NCBI GenBank assembly: GCA_002951815.1
Contig: CP019454.1
Coordinates: 3,173,837-3,237,836 of the forward strand
From: Sulfobacillus thermotolerans
Lineage (GTDB): Bacteria; Bacillota; Sulfobacillia; Sulfobacillales; Sulfobacillaceae
DNA length: 64,000 nt
Direction: 5' to 3'
Numbering within the stretch: position 1 is the first letter of the stretch; the number at the start of each line of letters is the position of its first letter. The notes beneath the pieces are model-generated. The model was given only the letters and a program-made list of their open reading frames with translations, made no database searches and was not told the origin of the DNA. Of the stretch, positions 33,315 through 43,371 are shown one piece after another. A program made the position numbers and the translations under genes.

Positions 33315-35699
33315 TTAATGCCCCCCTATCACAATAGCTAGGTTCACCGCACATACCAGCACCACGTACAAACCATCTTGCCATCCCAAGGGGATCCGGC
33401 GGTAATACGTTCGGGCCTGAGGGTTGTCTGCCACTACCCCACGAAATCCGCGCGCTTCCATTGCGACGGACACGCGTTCTCCCATGCGGATGGCTTGACT
33501 TAATAAAGGTAGGGCATAGGTCACAATCCGGGTCAGGCGGTAACGTCCGGCTTTTCCTCGCAGTTGGCGAGCTTGGCGAATCTTGCGCCATTCATCCTCG
33601 AAAAGAGGAAACACGCGAATGCCCGCCAGACTTCCGTAGCTAAAACGCGGCGGTACCCGCAAGTTTTGCGACAAACTCACAATGAGATCCGTTAAATCGG
33701 TTGTGGAGACAAATAATACGCCAAATGCGACGGAAGCGAGCATCCGAAACGCTAAAATCAGCCCGTTATCGAGCCCGGTCCAACTCAAGCGATACCATAG
33801 AAAATAGAACACGGGCGTATGCGGTCCGACACGGGAATACGCGGTCAGCGTCCACGTATATAACACGAAGAAAATTACAAATGGAGCCATGCGTTTGGCA
33901 ATTTGGCCAAGCGTCAACTGCGCTCCCCACCACATCAAGAGCACGGGAAAAATCGCCAGCGCGACCGCTTCAGGGATATTTGCCGCAAACATTGCAATTC
34001 CCATCGCTAGTATAGTCGCAATCAGTTTTACGGAGGGATTGAGCCGCCCCAGCCATGATTGTTTTTGTGATTCCTGCACTTGCGCAAACCGGCTCCAGCC
34101 CCGGGTTTGTGGATCCACGGCCGTTTCGCTCGGCACGGGTTCTTCACCCACTAATTCAGGCACGAGATGCGCTTGGCGCATCAGCGCGGGATTTGCAAAT
34201 AAATCGGCCGGAGCGCCATCAAACACGATCTTCCCTTCCATCAAGACAAAAACACGGCTGGCGTAACGCGCCACCAGCTCCATATCGTGGGTTGTGATGA
34301 TGACGGTACGACCTTGCTGGTGCAGCGTTTCCAATTGGTTCACAATCGCTTCTTGTGTCCGCGCGTCTTGGCCAAACGTCGGCTCATCTAAGACATAGGC
34401 TAGGTGATCATCTTTCAGCATAACGGCCACCGCAAGCCGCCTTTTTTGGCCTTGACTTAATGCGAATGGACTATGTCGCTCATAGCCATCAAGACCAAAT
34501 TGCTGTAGTAGCGCCCCGACCTGGGGAGGCGTCTCATCCTCGACATAGCCATCTGCGAGTTCGTCCACGACCCGTTCATAGACAAACTGATGCTCCGGAT
34601 TTTGAAACCCCAACACCACCGGTACCGGCATCATCTCCGTGGGTTGCGGCCTGTCGAGTTCTCCTCCACTGGGTTTCGTCAATCCGGCCAGCAAGGCGAG
34701 CAACGTGGATTTTCCCGACCCGTTTGGCCCCACAATGACGACTTTTTCGCCAGCATGAATCTCAAAATCTAATCCATGAAGCACCTCTCGCGATGCTTTG
34801 CGTTTGCCGTAGGCATAACGCAACTGACGGGCTGCAAATAACGTCTCTTGGTCCCTGCCGTCAGGTTCTTTTGAGGAGCGCCGGGCTTGCGCCAATGCCT
34901 GCAGCGTGTGAGGCTGTCCCCAGGCCCCGTGGGCATCGGTCCACCATGGCGGCACCATACCTTCTTGCACCATCCATGGCCATTCTCTTGCGATCACCTC
35001 ACGGGTCGGGCCTTGAGCTCGAATGGTACCCTCGCGACCAATGAGAATGACTTGAGGCAGGAGATCCATAAATGCTAAAAACTTATGCTCAATGACCATG
35101 AGGGTGCGGCCACTACCGTGCAGCCGCCGAATTTCATGAAACACCTCGGCCGTGCCTTGCGGATCGAGATTCGCGGTCGGCTCATCGAAGATCAAGACGT
35201 CGGGATTCTGCGCCAACGCCGACGCAATCGCTAATTTTTGTTTCATCCCGCCTGACAAGGTCAAATTGTATGCGTCCGGTGCCACGGCCAAATGGGCCCG
35301 TGATAATGCGTCACGAATGCACCCATCCATCTCTTCTCGTGGCACACTTTGGTTCTCCAATCCAAACGCAATTTCTTGGCCGGCTGTTAATTGGCAAAAT
35401 TGCGATTCCGGATCTTGAAAAATATAGCCGATGCGTCCCGAAGCCTCAAGTTCTGGGGCGCGTTCCACCCGTCCTGTGACCAGGGCTTCAACGCTATCGG
35501 GGATAAGGCCCGCAACTACCATGGCCAGCGTCGATTTACCGCTGCCGCTGGGACCGATCACTAACACGGATTGGCCTTTGTAGAGCGTGAAATCAACGTG
35601 GTCTAACGCCAAGCGCCCTTCGTAGCGAACGCTCAAATCCCTTGCCGCAAACAAAGGCGTTTCGAGCTGGCGATCCGGACGCGACAAAGAGGTCATCAT
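33315..35699 (-). CDS. Fused ECF transporter energizing module (ATPase-ATPase-EcfT)
   Basis: 794 residues carrying three subunits in one chain. ATPase 1 (about residues 15-250): Walker A GPSGSGKSTLA, signature LSGGMKQKLAIA, Walker B VLIFDEPTANLD. ATPase 2 (about residues 290-510): Walker A GPNGSGKSTLL, signature LSQGQKRRLAVA, Walker B AYVLDEPTFGQD. EcfT (about residues 550-794): five or six helices and the coupling motif EARGFRG, with AGIRVFPLFEDEWRKIRQARQLRGK ahead of it. In B. subtilis the same parts are YkoD (two ATPases) and YkoC. The start at 35699 overlaps the YkoE-like stop (ATGA). A TPP riboswitch upstream indicates thiamine or HMP import. Confidence 0.9.
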   Translation of the reverse strand: MMTSLSRPDRQLETPLFAARDLSVRYEGRLALDHVDFTLYKGQSVLVIGPSGSGKSTLAMVVAGLIPDSVEALVTGRVERAPELEASGRIGYIFQDPESQFCQLTAGQEIAFGLENQSVPREEMDGCIRDALSRAHLAVAPDAYNLTLSGGMKQKLAIASALAQNPDVLIFDEPTANLDPQGTAEVFHEIRRLHGSGRTLMVIEHKFLAFMDLLPQVILIGREGTIRAQGPTREVIAREWPWMVQEGMVPPWWTDAHGAWGQPHTLQALAQARRSSKEPDGRDQETLFAARQLRYAYGKRKASREVLHGLDFEIHAGEKVVIVGPNGSGKSTLLALLAGLTKPSGGELDRPQPTEMMPVPVVLGFQNPEHQFVYERVVDELADGYVEDETPPQVGALLQQFGLDGYERHSPFALSQGQKRRLAVAVMLKDDHLAYVLDEPTFGQDARTQEAIVNQLETLHQQGRTVIITTHDMELVARYASRVFVLMEGKIVFDGAPADLFANPALMRQAHLVPELVGEEPVPSETAVDPQTRGWSRFAQVQESQKQSWLGRLNPSVKLIATILAMGIAMFAANIPEAVALAIFPVLLMWWGAQLTLGQIAKRMAPFVIFFVLYTWTLTAYSRVGPHTPVFYFLWYRLSWTGLDNGLILAFRMLASVAFGVLFVSTTDLTDLIVSLSQNLRVPPRFSYGSLAGIRVFPLFEDEWRKIRQARQLRGKAGRYRLTRIVTYALPLLSQAIRMGERVSVAMEARGFRGVVADNPQARTYYRRIPLGWQDGLYVVLVCAVNLAIVIGGH

Positions 35700-36283
35700 A
35701 ACGAATTTTGAGCCTGCCGGCCGATGGCAAAGTTGCGCAAGACGCCGGTGCGTTTGAGAGCATTGCCGATCCATGTGGACAGTAAGCCGGAAAAGATAGC
35801 CCCACTAATTAACGTGACCACCACATAGCCGACTTGGGTTAAAATCGTATAATCATTGACACCATAATAGAAGTACGAATAGATGTAATTGCCGACGCCA
35901 CCCATAGCCGTGGCAAACAGCATCATGGGCAAATTGTATCGGCGATAGCGACCCAACGCAAAGCCCGCTTCGACGCCTAGACCTTGGGCAATGCCAATTG
36001 TAAACGCCTGAATCCCGTAGGGGCTACCTAAAGCAAATTCGACAAATCCGCCAATCGATTCCGCTAACACAGCAGCGCCCGGCTTGCGCACAATATAGGG
36101 AACAATTCCTGCAGCAATCCACCATAAGCCATTAAAACCCGCTGTTAGTACGGGGCTTACCGTACTCGGCACAAATTTATAGAGGAGGTCCCAGCCCAGA
36201 TAGATTGCACCGCAAGCCGTAGCTAAGACGGCTGTGACAACAATATCACGCAGTTTCCACTGCATCGATGAATGATTTTGCAT
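35696..36283 (-). CDS. ykoE: YkoE-like ECF substrate-binding (S) component for thiamine precursors
   Basis: 195 residues with six predicted helices. WKLRDIVVTAVLATACGAIYLGWDLLY at the start and the PYGIQAFTIGIAQGLGVEAGFALGRYRRY segment are typical of YkoE. YkoE-type proteins bind hydroxymethylpyrimidine or related thiamine parts and hand them to the ECF module. ATG 36283 follows GGAGG at 9 nt. The gene is the first of the operon, downstream of the TPP riboswitch (36371-36458) and coupled to the fused ECF module. Confidence 0.9.
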   Translation of the reverse strand: MQNHSSMQWKLRDIVVTAVLATACGAIYLGWDLLYKFVPSTVSPVLTAGFNGLWWIAAGIVPYIVRKPGAAVLAESIGGFVEFALGSPYGIQAFTIGIAQGLGVEAGFALGRYRRYNLPMMLFATAMGGVGNYIYSYFYYGVNDYTILTQVGYVVVTLISGAIFSGLLSTWIGNALKRTGVLRNFAIGRQAQNSL

Positions 36284-36370
36284 GAATCCCATCCTCCCTA
36301 GTGAAGGACAAGGAGTGAGGGCTCCAGAAAAGGATACACCTTAAGAAATGAGGTGAATCGCAGTCACTGG

Positions 36371-36458
36371 CACTTTCCTCCCGCTGGCATTATCCAGATC
36401 GAGTTGAAAGGGTTAGCAACGGTCACGTTGCTTCTCAGCCTCTAGGCACCCCTAGTAC
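36371..36458 (-). ncRNA. TPP riboswitch (THI box)
   Basis: On the minus strand the conserved blocks appear in order: ACTAGGGGTGCC, GGCTGAGAAG, AACCCTTTCAAC, GATCTGGATAATGCCAG and CGGGAGGAAAG. These are the pyrimidine-sensor GCUGAGA and pyrophosphate-sensor GGAUAAUGCCAG elements of the THI box. It lies about 90 nt upstream of the YkoE-like start, so binding of thiamine pyrophosphate should shut down the transporter operon. An expression platform is not resolved, but a hairpin is possible between 36330 and 36375. Confidence 0.93.
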
Positions 36459-36694
36459 CATGTCACAAACAGTATTGTGTTTGCTTCTTGATTATAATCC
36501 ACGATCCCTCTTATGAGATCAATCCCGACAGATTTTTTACAGGGCTCAAAAATGGCTCAGCGACAAGGTCACCGTGTTTTTTAGAGTCTAGCACCGGATT
36601 GATACCCACAAGGTTCAAGAAATACTTGAAGTTCTCTGGGGTATTTCGTAACGTGAAGAGAAGAGCATAGCCCATTGACAAGGAGACTACTCAT

Positions 36695-37510
36695 ATGCCG
36701 TACCCCAGGTCCGTCGCGCTGATAACGGGCGCAGGCAGTGCCCAAGGCATTGGCTTTGCCACCGCTAAGCTTTTGGCCCAAGCGGGTATAGCCATCGCTA
36801 TCACATCCACGACAGCCCGCATTCATGACCGTGCGCACGAACTGCGTCAAGCCGGCTTCAACGCTTTTTCGGTCGAAGCTGACCTCACCGACTGGTCAGC
36901 CGTTACGCACGTTGTGCACGAGACCCTTGCCACATTTGGCCATCTCGAGATTTTGATTAACAATGCGGGCATGACACAAGTTGGTACCGCAATGGGTGAC
37001 CAACCGGTCGAGACGCTAAGCCTTGAAGAGTGGGAACAAGGGCTAGCACGCAATGCGACGACGGCCTTCTTATGTTGTAAAGCCGTCCTTCCTGTTATGA
37101 AAGCTCAGCGCTATGGCCGTATCGTCAACGTGGCATCGGTCACGGGCCCAGTCGTGACCAATCCCTTTGAAGCTGCCTATGCGGCGGGCAAAGCCGCCAT
37201 GGTGGGACTGACGCGCACCTTGGCTCTGGAGACTGCAACATGGGGCATTACCGTCAATGCGGTGGCCCCAGGATGGATTGCGACTGCCTCTTCAACACCC
37301 GAGGAACACCATGCTGCCCGTTATAGTCCGGTGGGCCGAGCCGGAACTCCAGAAGAAGTCGCCAGTGCAATTAGGTGGCTAGCGGCCCCTGAAGCCAGCT
37401 ACGTGACTGGACAGATTCTGATTGTCGACGGAGGAAATTCTCTTATGGAAAACAAAGCCCCAAGCCTTAGCCTTGGGATTGCGCCTGACTCTGAATCCAA
37501 CGAAACATAA
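36695..37510 (+). CDS. Short-chain dehydrogenase/reductase
   Basis: 271 residues of the classical SDR fold. NAD(P)-binding TGAGSAQGIGFATAK, NNAG, the catalytic Ser in VNVASVTG and the Y-x-x-x-K pair in AAYAAGKAAM are all present. The C-terminal IRWLAAPEASYVTGQILIVDGG is typical of FabG-like members. Substrate unknown. ATG 36695 follows AAGGAG at 9 nt. The last 44 nt overlap the 3' end of the convergent PucR gene. No partner gene on this strand. Confidence 0.88.
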   Translation: MPYPRSVALITGAGSAQGIGFATAKLLAQAGIAIAITSTTARIHDRAHELRQAGFNAFSVEADLTDWSAVTHVVHETLATFGHLEILINNAGMTQVGTAMGDQPVETLSLEEWEQGLARNATTAFLCCKAVLPVMKAQRYGRIVNVASVTGPVVTNPFEAAYAAGKAAMVGLTRTLALETATWGITVNAVAPGWIATASSTPEEHHAARYSPVGRAGTPEEVASAIRWLAAPEASYVTGQILIVDGGNSLMENKAPSLSLGIAPDSESNET

Positions 37511-38918
37511 AGCCCAACTCCCACAGGTAGCCGGGATCTAAAGGGCGTTCTAAAATCTGCTCTAACTGCTGAACACGGTACCGCAAGGTATTGCGATGAA
37601 TTCTCAGCGCCATAGCCGCCTCGGACCGCGATCCATGATGCTCTACGAGCACTTGTAAGGTGAGACGCAAGACAGGATCGGTAATCCGGTCCCACGTCAA
37701 TTTCACCAATGTCCCCATCACCTCCGGTGGCAATTCTGCAATCAATCGCGGAAATAAGAGGTTACTTAGGTCCATCACCTCGGTTCTCGCCGTACGCGGC
37801 ATCACGCGAATGATAGCGCGGTATGTTTCGGCGAGTTTGGTCGTCTCCACCGCATCAGAAAACACCGCAGTTAGACACCCGTTCTCACGCAACAACCGAT
37901 GGATTTTATGATTTAAAGAGACCAAATTGATGGCGGGCTGTTCTGGCAAAACCGCGACAATATACTCTTGCGACAGCGTCGTCAGGACCTTCCATTCGCT
38001 TAACACATGGCGCAGCTGATCTTCCACATGGGTTACAGGCTCAAAGCCTTGTTTGGTCTTGCAAGGGCCCGTACGAACCACCGCCACCACCAATAGATGG
38101 TGACGCCGATGCATATGAAATCCAATCAGTTTGGCGCGCTCCACCAAGCCCGGATCGTGCGTGACGTTGCCACTCAGCGCCATATCTAAGACAGAACTTT
38201 GTAGACGCGCTTCCGTGCGTGCTGCCACCTGTTCGCGTAAAACCCAAAGACCGGTTACTAAGGCCATATGCTCAAAGACATGGGTTTGCCAATCTTCAAG
38301 CGGCTGGGGTAGGGCTACACGCAGAAAATGCGTATGGGCATGAAAGGTTTGAATAGGAAACTGGGTAAAGGCCGCCATAGGAATCGCCCGATTGAGCAGG
38401 GAATTGCCCTCACTATCGGTAACGTCCACGGCATGGCCACATAACGACGACAAGTCTTGGCATAACTGCGTCAACGACCGACTTTGTACCGCCACGCGCA
38501 CCATCTGCGTTTGCAAGCGGTCAATATTGGCCATCACCGCAAACTGCTCTTGAATCACCAATTGGTGCACTGCTTCGCTCACCCGCACAAAGGGCAGCGC
38601 CCACGGCAAAACAATAATCGGTAAGCCTAGGCGATCCGCATCCGCCAGCGCCTCATCCGGAATTTCTTGGATGTAAGGCCCCAGTGCTACCATAATGCCA
38701 CTCAATTTTTGCGCATCTAGCTCCCCAATGATACTGGTCCACTGAAAGCGACTATACCCCGTGGTCATCAAAAGCATTTGTGGCAAGATCCATTGCGTGA
38801 TATCGGGAATATCCACCACATGGACCAGCCGTACCGGCCGCTCCAACCCCGAATTCCCGGCCACAACCTGCGCTTGGGATAAAATGGGCAAGCCTAGGAC
38901 ATCTTTGACCGTAGCCAC
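37467..38918 (-). CDS. PucR-family transcriptional regulator
   Basis: 483 residues. The N-terminal PucR-like domain begins VKDVLGLPILSQAQVVAGNSGLERPV (typical V-x-D-x-L, then R-x-V-x-W-V-H), a GGDEF-like middle follows and the C-terminus has the helix-turn-helix HHGSRSEAAMALRIHRNTLRYRVQQLE. PucR-type regulators control purine, amine or amino acid catabolic operons. The polyamine genes begin just upstream on the same strand, which makes them candidate targets. The start at 38918 is the ATG nearest to the PucR motif. It overlaps the convergent SDR gene by 44 nt. Confidence 0.88.
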   Translation of the reverse strand: MATVKDVLGLPILSQAQVVAGNSGLERPVRLVHVVDIPDITQWILPQMLLMTTGYSRFQWTSIIGELDAQKLSGIMVALGPYIQEIPDEALADADRLGLPIIVLPWALPFVRVSEAVHQLVIQEQFAVMANIDRLQTQMVRVAVQSRSLTQLCQDLSSLCGHAVDVTDSEGNSLLNRAIPMAAFTQFPIQTFHAHTHFLRVALPQPLEDWQTHVFEHMALVTGLWVLREQVAARTEARLQSSVLDMALSGNVTHDPGLVERAKLIGFHMHRRHHLLVVAVVRTGPCKTKQGFEPVTHVEDQLRHVLSEWKVLTTLSQEYIVAVLPEQPAINLVSLNHKIHRLLRENGCLTAVFSDAVETTKLAETYRAIIRVMPRTARTEVMDLSNLLFPRLIAELPPEVMGTLVKLTWDRITDPVLRLTLQVLVEHHGSRSEAAMALRIHRNTLRYRVQQLEQILERPLDPGYLWELGFMFRWIQSQAQSQG

Positions 38919-39086
38919 TGTGCCACCTCTTTACCCGAATCCATTCCCGAAAGACGCTGCCAAAATCGCTAATAGGGCGTCACCGATATACTGTCGCCAC
39001 GAATCCTGATTTAATACAGAATAGCGCGAAATGTTGAGCCATAAAAGGCCTTATGGGGTGTTTTTGCAAATTACTGGGCTCTAGCC

Positions 39087-39121
39087 CTAAAAACCAAACG
39101 GAGCAGGATATTCCTACTCCG
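39087..39121 (-). terminator. Terminator of the polyamine catabolic operon
   Basis: CGGAG...CTCCG with an inner AGGA/TCCT pairing (39099-39121); on the minus strand it is followed by TTTGGTTTTTAG. It lies just after the aldehyde dehydrogenase stop at 39154. Confidence 0.65.
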
Positions 39122-39153
39122 CTTCCATCCTGATCGGCCTTTCATTCTATCCG

Positions 39154-40647
39154 TTATTCTTCAGGTACGTCGCCTAAGACCGTAAAATGCCAAGGTTTGA
39201 TGGCATCGGTGTGGATCTCTGCCATGACGTGCTTCACAACCGTGTACTCCTCGAGTGCATAGCGCGAGAGATCGTGACCAAAGCCACTTTGCTTGATGCC
39301 CCCATGCGGCATTTCCGAGGTCAACGGCAAATGGTCATTAAGCCACACCTCGCCAAATGCTAGATGCTTGCTCATAGTCATCGCGCGGTTCAAGTCCTGG
39401 GTCCACACCGAGGCGGCCAAGCCGTAGTCCACGTCATTCGCCTTGGCGAGCACTTCCTCGTCCGTGTCAAATGGCATGACCGCGATGACCGGCCCAAAGA
39501 TTTCCTCTTGGACACAGGCCCAATGCTGTTCGACGTCCGCTAAAATCGTAGGGTCCGCATAAAAGCCCGTTCCGATGCCTGGTAAGTGCCTGCCTCCGGT
39601 GATAATCCGCGCCCCTTGTTTTCCAGCCTGTTCAATGTAGCCCGTGACTTTTTGCCATTGCGCCTGCGAGACTAAGGGGCCTAAATCGGTGTCTTTTTGC
39701 ATGGGATCACCTAAGCGGGCTTGATCAAACACCTCTTGCAGCCCTTCTAAAAACTGTTCGTAATGCTTGCGGTGAACATAGGCCCGGGTTGCTGCGGTAC
39801 AGTCCTGCCCGGAATTGACTAAGGCTGCAACGGCAATCCCGTGGATTGCCGCATCAAGAGGGGCATCGTCAAATACCACCGCCGGAGCCTTGCCGCCCAA
39901 TTCCAAGTGCAGGCGCTTGACTCGCGAAGCGGCCTGCGCCATAATCTTCCTGCCTGTGTGGGTATCTCCCGTGAGGGAAATCATCGCCACATCAGGATGG
40001 CGAACGAGCGCATCCCCCACCAATGCCCCAGGCCCCGCGATAATATTAAGCACTCCCCTAGGAATCCCCGCTTCTTTGGCCGCGGGCCCTAATAATAACG
40101 CGGTTAAAGGCGTAATGCTTGCTGGCTTTAACACCACCGTATTGCCTGCTGCCAAGGCAGGAGCAATTTTCCAAATCGCCATCATCAACGGATAATTCCA
40201 TGGGGCAATAGCCGCCACGACTCCCACCGGCTCGCGGCGAATCCATGAAGTATGAACGCCGTTATATTCTTGCGTCGCTTGACCTTCTAGCACGCGCCCA
40301 GCGCCTGCAAAATACCGCAGATTGTCTAACGCAAAGGGAAAATCGGAATAGGTCACGAGCTTTATGGGTTTTCCCGATTGCAACACTTCCCAGCGAATCA
40401 AGTCCTCGGCCTGGCTCTGGAGGACATCCGCCAATTTAAAAAGGGCAGCGGCTCGCTCTGCGAACGCCATGCGCGGCCATGGACCCGATTGCCACGCCTT
40501 CTTGGCAGAGGCCACGGCCTGATTGACTTCTGCAATCCCTGCCGTCGCGACTTCTGCCACCGTTTCCTTTGTGGCCGGATTGATCACGGTGCCTACGCTT
40601 TGCTCCCCAGACGTCCATGCTCCGTCAACCCACGAATGCCACTGCAT
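39154..40647 (-). CDS. Aldehyde dehydrogenase, gamma-aminobutyraldehyde dehydrogenase-like
   Basis: 497 residues, NAD(P)-dependent aldehyde dehydrogenase. PWNYPLMMAIWKIAPALAAG, the catalytic Glu in LHLELGGKAP and the catalytic Cys in NSGQDCTAATRAYV are all present, with the C-terminal PHGGIKQSGFGHDLSRYALEEY. In this setting it most likely oxidises 4-aminobutanal, the product of putrescine transamination, to GABA. ATG 40647 follows AGGAGG at 8 nt; the first ATG at 40671 overlaps the preceding stop but has no such site. It is the last gene of agmatinase-aminotransferase-aminotransferase-dehydrogenase. Confidence 0.88.
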   Translation of the reverse strand: MQWHSWVDGAWTSGEQSVGTVINPATKETVAEVATAGIAEVNQAVASAKKAWQSGPWPRMAFAERAAALFKLADVLQSQAEDLIRWEVLQSGKPIKLVTYSDFPFALDNLRYFAGAGRVLEGQATQEYNGVHTSWIRREPVGVVAAIAPWNYPLMMAIWKIAPALAAGNTVVLKPASITPLTALLLGPAAKEAGIPRGVLNIIAGPGALVGDALVRHPDVAMISLTGDTHTGRKIMAQAASRVKRLHLELGGKAPAVVFDDAPLDAAIHGIAVAALVNSGQDCTAATRAYVHRKHYEQFLEGLQEVFDQARLGDPMQKDTDLGPLVSQAQWQKVTGYIEQAGKQGARIITGGRHLPGIGTGFYADPTILADVEQHWACVQEEIFGPVIAVMPFDTDEEVLAKANDVDYGLAASVWTQDLNRAMTMSKHLAFGEVWLNDHLPLTSEMPHGGIKQSGFGHDLSRYALEEYTVVKHVMAEIHTDAIKPWHFTVLGDVPEE

Positions 40648-40667
40648 CAATGCGCCCTCCTCCTGCT

Positions 40668-41987
40668 TCATAATTGTGCCATTTCTTCTACTAAAGCCTG
40701 ACGCAAGGCGTCAATAATGTCTTGGCCTTGCTCCTTGGTCATAATAAGCGGGGGAGACAACGTTAAAATATCTTGGGCCGTTCGGACAATCACCCCGCGC
40801 TCTTTCATTTTTTGGGCCACGCGTAAAGCCCGCTGTCCTGGCTTGTCGGCCTTCCCCGGCACAATCTCAATGCGCCCTAACAAACCAATGCAGCCGGGAT
40901 ACTGCGCGGCATCGGGATACGCCTCACTCAAGACCTTAAGCTCCTGGCCCATCCATTCTCCGACATGCTGGGCATTAGCGGCGAGATCCTCATTTTCGAT
41001 GATTTCCAAATTGGCGATGGCAGCCGCGCACGCCACCGGATGGCCACTGTAGGTATTGCCGTGTCGAAATTCCGGACCGTCAGCGGCTTGTGATGTAATG
41101 GTGTCAAAAACGTCGCCACTGACCGCGGTGGCACCAAGCGGCATATATCCTGAGGTCAGGCCCTTGGCAAATGTCATCATGTCGGGCTGTATCCCGTAGT
41201 AGCGACTTCCCGTCCACGTACCCAAGCGCCCAAACGCCGTTACCACTTCATCGGCGATGAATAAGACATGATAGCGCGCACACAAGTCCCTAACCCGGGC
41301 CAAGTAGTCCGGCGGTGGGATAATGACCCCACCCGCCGCCTGAACCGGCTCCGCAATGAACGCCGCAACGGTGTCAGGATCCTGAAATTGAATCATCCGT
41401 TCGAGTTCGGCCACACACGCGTAGGTGCATCCTGTTGTTGGACCATGAAAAGCGCAATGGGACACGTAAGGTGCGGGCGCGTGGTAGACGTCGCCGACAA
41501 AAGGCTCGAACAACGTGCGATTGGCGGTGATACCTGCCACGGACAACGCCCCATATGTCACGCCATGATAGGCGTGATGCCGCCCAATCAACTTGGTCTT
41601 GCGCGGCTGTCCCTTGCTCTTCCAATATAATCGCGACAGCTTCAGCGCCGTTTCCACCGCTTCTGACCCGTCATTGCTAAAGAACACGGACGCCATACCT
41701 TCAGGTTGTAAAATCTCTACCAATCGCTCTGCTAAATCTAACGAAGGACGATTCGCCATCCCGCCAAACGAGGGAAACCATGCCAACCGCTCAGCTTGCT
41801 CGGCCATTGCCTGGACGATTTCCTTGCGTCCGTACCCCGCGTTGACCAGCCACAATCCCGCGTGCGCATCGAGATAGCGCCGGCCGTGCTCATCAAACAC
41901 ATATACCCCCTTGGCGGTATCGACCACGAAATCCGGTGCACTCTCCATGGCCTTCATATTGGTAAATGGACCCCAACGTGTCTGCAC
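40668..41987 (-). CDS. Class III aminotransferase (polyamine/omega-amino acid type)
   Basis: 439 residues, PLP-dependent. [35 protein letters not shown] and [14 protein letters not shown] are the PLP-site motifs, and the Schiff-base Lys lies in [19 protein letters not shown]. The sequence resembles the beta-alanine/taurine/putrescine-pyruvate group rather than the YgjG type next to it, so the two enzymes probably differ in amino donor or acceptor. GTG 41987 is preferred because GAGGTGA lies upstream and [20 protein letters not shown] then fits the family start. The longer frame would overlap patA. Confidence 0.85.
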   Translation of the reverse strand: MQTRWGPFTNMKAMESAPDFVVDTAKGVYVFDEHGRRYLDAHAGLWLVNAGYGRKEIVQAMAEQAERLAWFPSFGGMANRPSLDLAERLVEILQPEGMASVFFSNDGSEAVETALKLSRLYWKSKGQPRKTKLIGRHHAYHGVTYGALSVAGITANRTLFEPFVGDVYHAPAPYVSHCAFHGPTTGCTYACVAELERMIQFQDPDTVAAFIAEPVQAAGGVIIPPPDYLARVRDLCARYHVLFIADEVVTAFGRLGTWTGSRYYGIQPDMMTFAKGLTSGYMPLGATAVSGDVFDTITSQAADGPEFRHGNTYSGHPVACAAAIANLEIIENEDLAANAQHVGEWMGQELKVLSEAYPDAAQYPGCIGLLGRIEIVPGKADKPGQRALRVAQKMKERGVIVRTAQDILTLSPPLIMTKEQGQDIIDALRQALVEEMAQL

Positions 41988-42030
41988 AAACTCACCTCTA
42001 TCAAGGATTTTATGGCCTCTCGTATGAACG

Positions 42031-43371
42031 TTAGACCTTTTCCTGCAACGCGTCTTCCAGCGCATTTAAAACATAATCGATTTGTTGATAGCTAATCGAA
42101 TAGGGCGGTTCAATGCGAATCACTTGCGAATTGCTAAGGGTCCCGCCCACTAACACGTTTTTCCGAAAAAGCCGCTTGGCCACGTCATACCCCGTTTCGT
42201 GATTATAGAATTCCATGCCCATGAGGAGGCCGCGGCCTCTGACATCACGCAAGATCTCAGGATGGCGCTCGCGAATGGTCTGAAGACCTTCCAGAAAATA
42301 TGCGCCCTTTTCGGCGGCAATGCGCGGCACATCCTCTTCCATGATGACCTCAATGGCAGCAATCGCGGCGGATGCCACCAAAGGATTACCGCCAAACGTC
42401 GAGGAACCCAAAATAAATGGATTGTCTTCCATCTTCCCCCACCACCGGTGCTGTGCGACCATGCAAGCAATTGGTGCCACCCCGCCACCAAAGGCTTTAC
42501 CCAAGGTCATAATATCGGGCACGACTCCGCTGTGATCGACGCCGAAAAGTTTGCCTGTCCGGCCCATCCCCGTTTGAATTTCGTCGACGATAAGCAAGCA
42601 TTCATAGCGGTCGCAAATCGCGCGCAAGTCGGGGAGATATGACGGCGGGGGAATATTCACGCCCCCTTCGCCTTGAATAGGCTCCACAATAATCCCGGCC
42701 ACGGTTTCACCGGAGCGCAGCAATTGCACAATAGCTTGCTCGGCGGCTCCTGCATCGCCAAAAGGCACATGCTGAAATCCAGGTACCAAGGGTAAATAGG
42801 GCTGGCGAAACAATCCTTTGCCGGTCGCTGACAACGACCCCATGGTTTTGCCATGAAACCCCTTTTCCATCGCAATGAAATGTTTTTTGCCCGTCGCAAG
42901 CCGCGCCAGTTTTAATGCCATTTCATTGGCTTCGGTGCCGGCATTGACAAGGTAAGAGTGTTGCAAATCTCCGGGCGATATCATCGCGACCAGTTTTGAC
43001 AAATACCCCCGCAACGGATCAATTAATTCTTGGCTGTGCAGCGCATAGCGGTTCAATTGACTTTTGACCGCTTCGACCACTTTCGGATGGCGATGACCCA
43101 GGAGATACACGCCATAGCCGCCTAAACAGTCAATGTATTCATGACCATGGGTGTCGCGAAATACCGCCCCTTCGTCTTCCCATTCCGCCACTGAATAATC
43201 GTCAGAATAAGATTTGCGGCTTTTCAGAATCGCTTCGGTCACGTAGAGCGGAAAGTTTTCCAAAGAATCCGCGACAATGCGGTCGCGATCGGCCTCGCTC
43301 AGCGTATCTGCTTTGATATACCCAAGGATTCTCTGCGACTCCCGTACAATCTCTTCTGATGATGCACGCAT
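42031..43371 (-). CDS. patA: Putrescine aminotransferase (PatA/YgjG-like)
   Basis: 446 residues. The sequence follows E. coli putrescine aminotransferase closely, including ENFPLYV near the start, [64 protein letters not shown] and the PLP Lys in [12 protein letters not shown]. It ends with RIEPPYSIS. It transfers an amino group from putrescine (or cadaverine) to 2-oxoglutarate, giving 4-aminobutanal. The ATG directly follows the agmatinase TGA with GGAG 9 nt upstream. The substrate assignment is by similarity recall, so cadaverine or related diamines remain possible. Confidence 0.9.
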   Translation of the reverse strand: MRASSEEIVRESQRILGYIKADTLSEADRDRIVADSLENFPLYVTEAILKSRKSYSDDYSVAEWEDEGAVFRDTHGHEYIDCLGGYGVYLLGHRHPKVVEAVKSQLNRYALHSQELIDPLRGYLSKLVAMISPGDLQHSYLVNAGTEANEMALKLARLATGKKHFIAMEKGFHGKTMGSLSATGKGLFRQPYLPLVPGFQHVPFGDAGAAEQAIVQLLRSGETVAGIIVEPIQGEGGVNIPPPSYLPDLRAICDRYECLLIVDEIQTGMGRTGKLFGVDHSGVVPDIMTLGKAFGGGVAPIACMVAQHRWWGKMEDNPFILGSSTFGGNPLVASAAIAAIEVIMEEDVPRIAAEKGAYFLEGLQTIRERHPEILRDVRGRGLLMGMEFYNHETGYDVAKRLFRKNVLVGGTLSNSQVIRIEPPYSISYQQIDYVLNALEDALQEKV

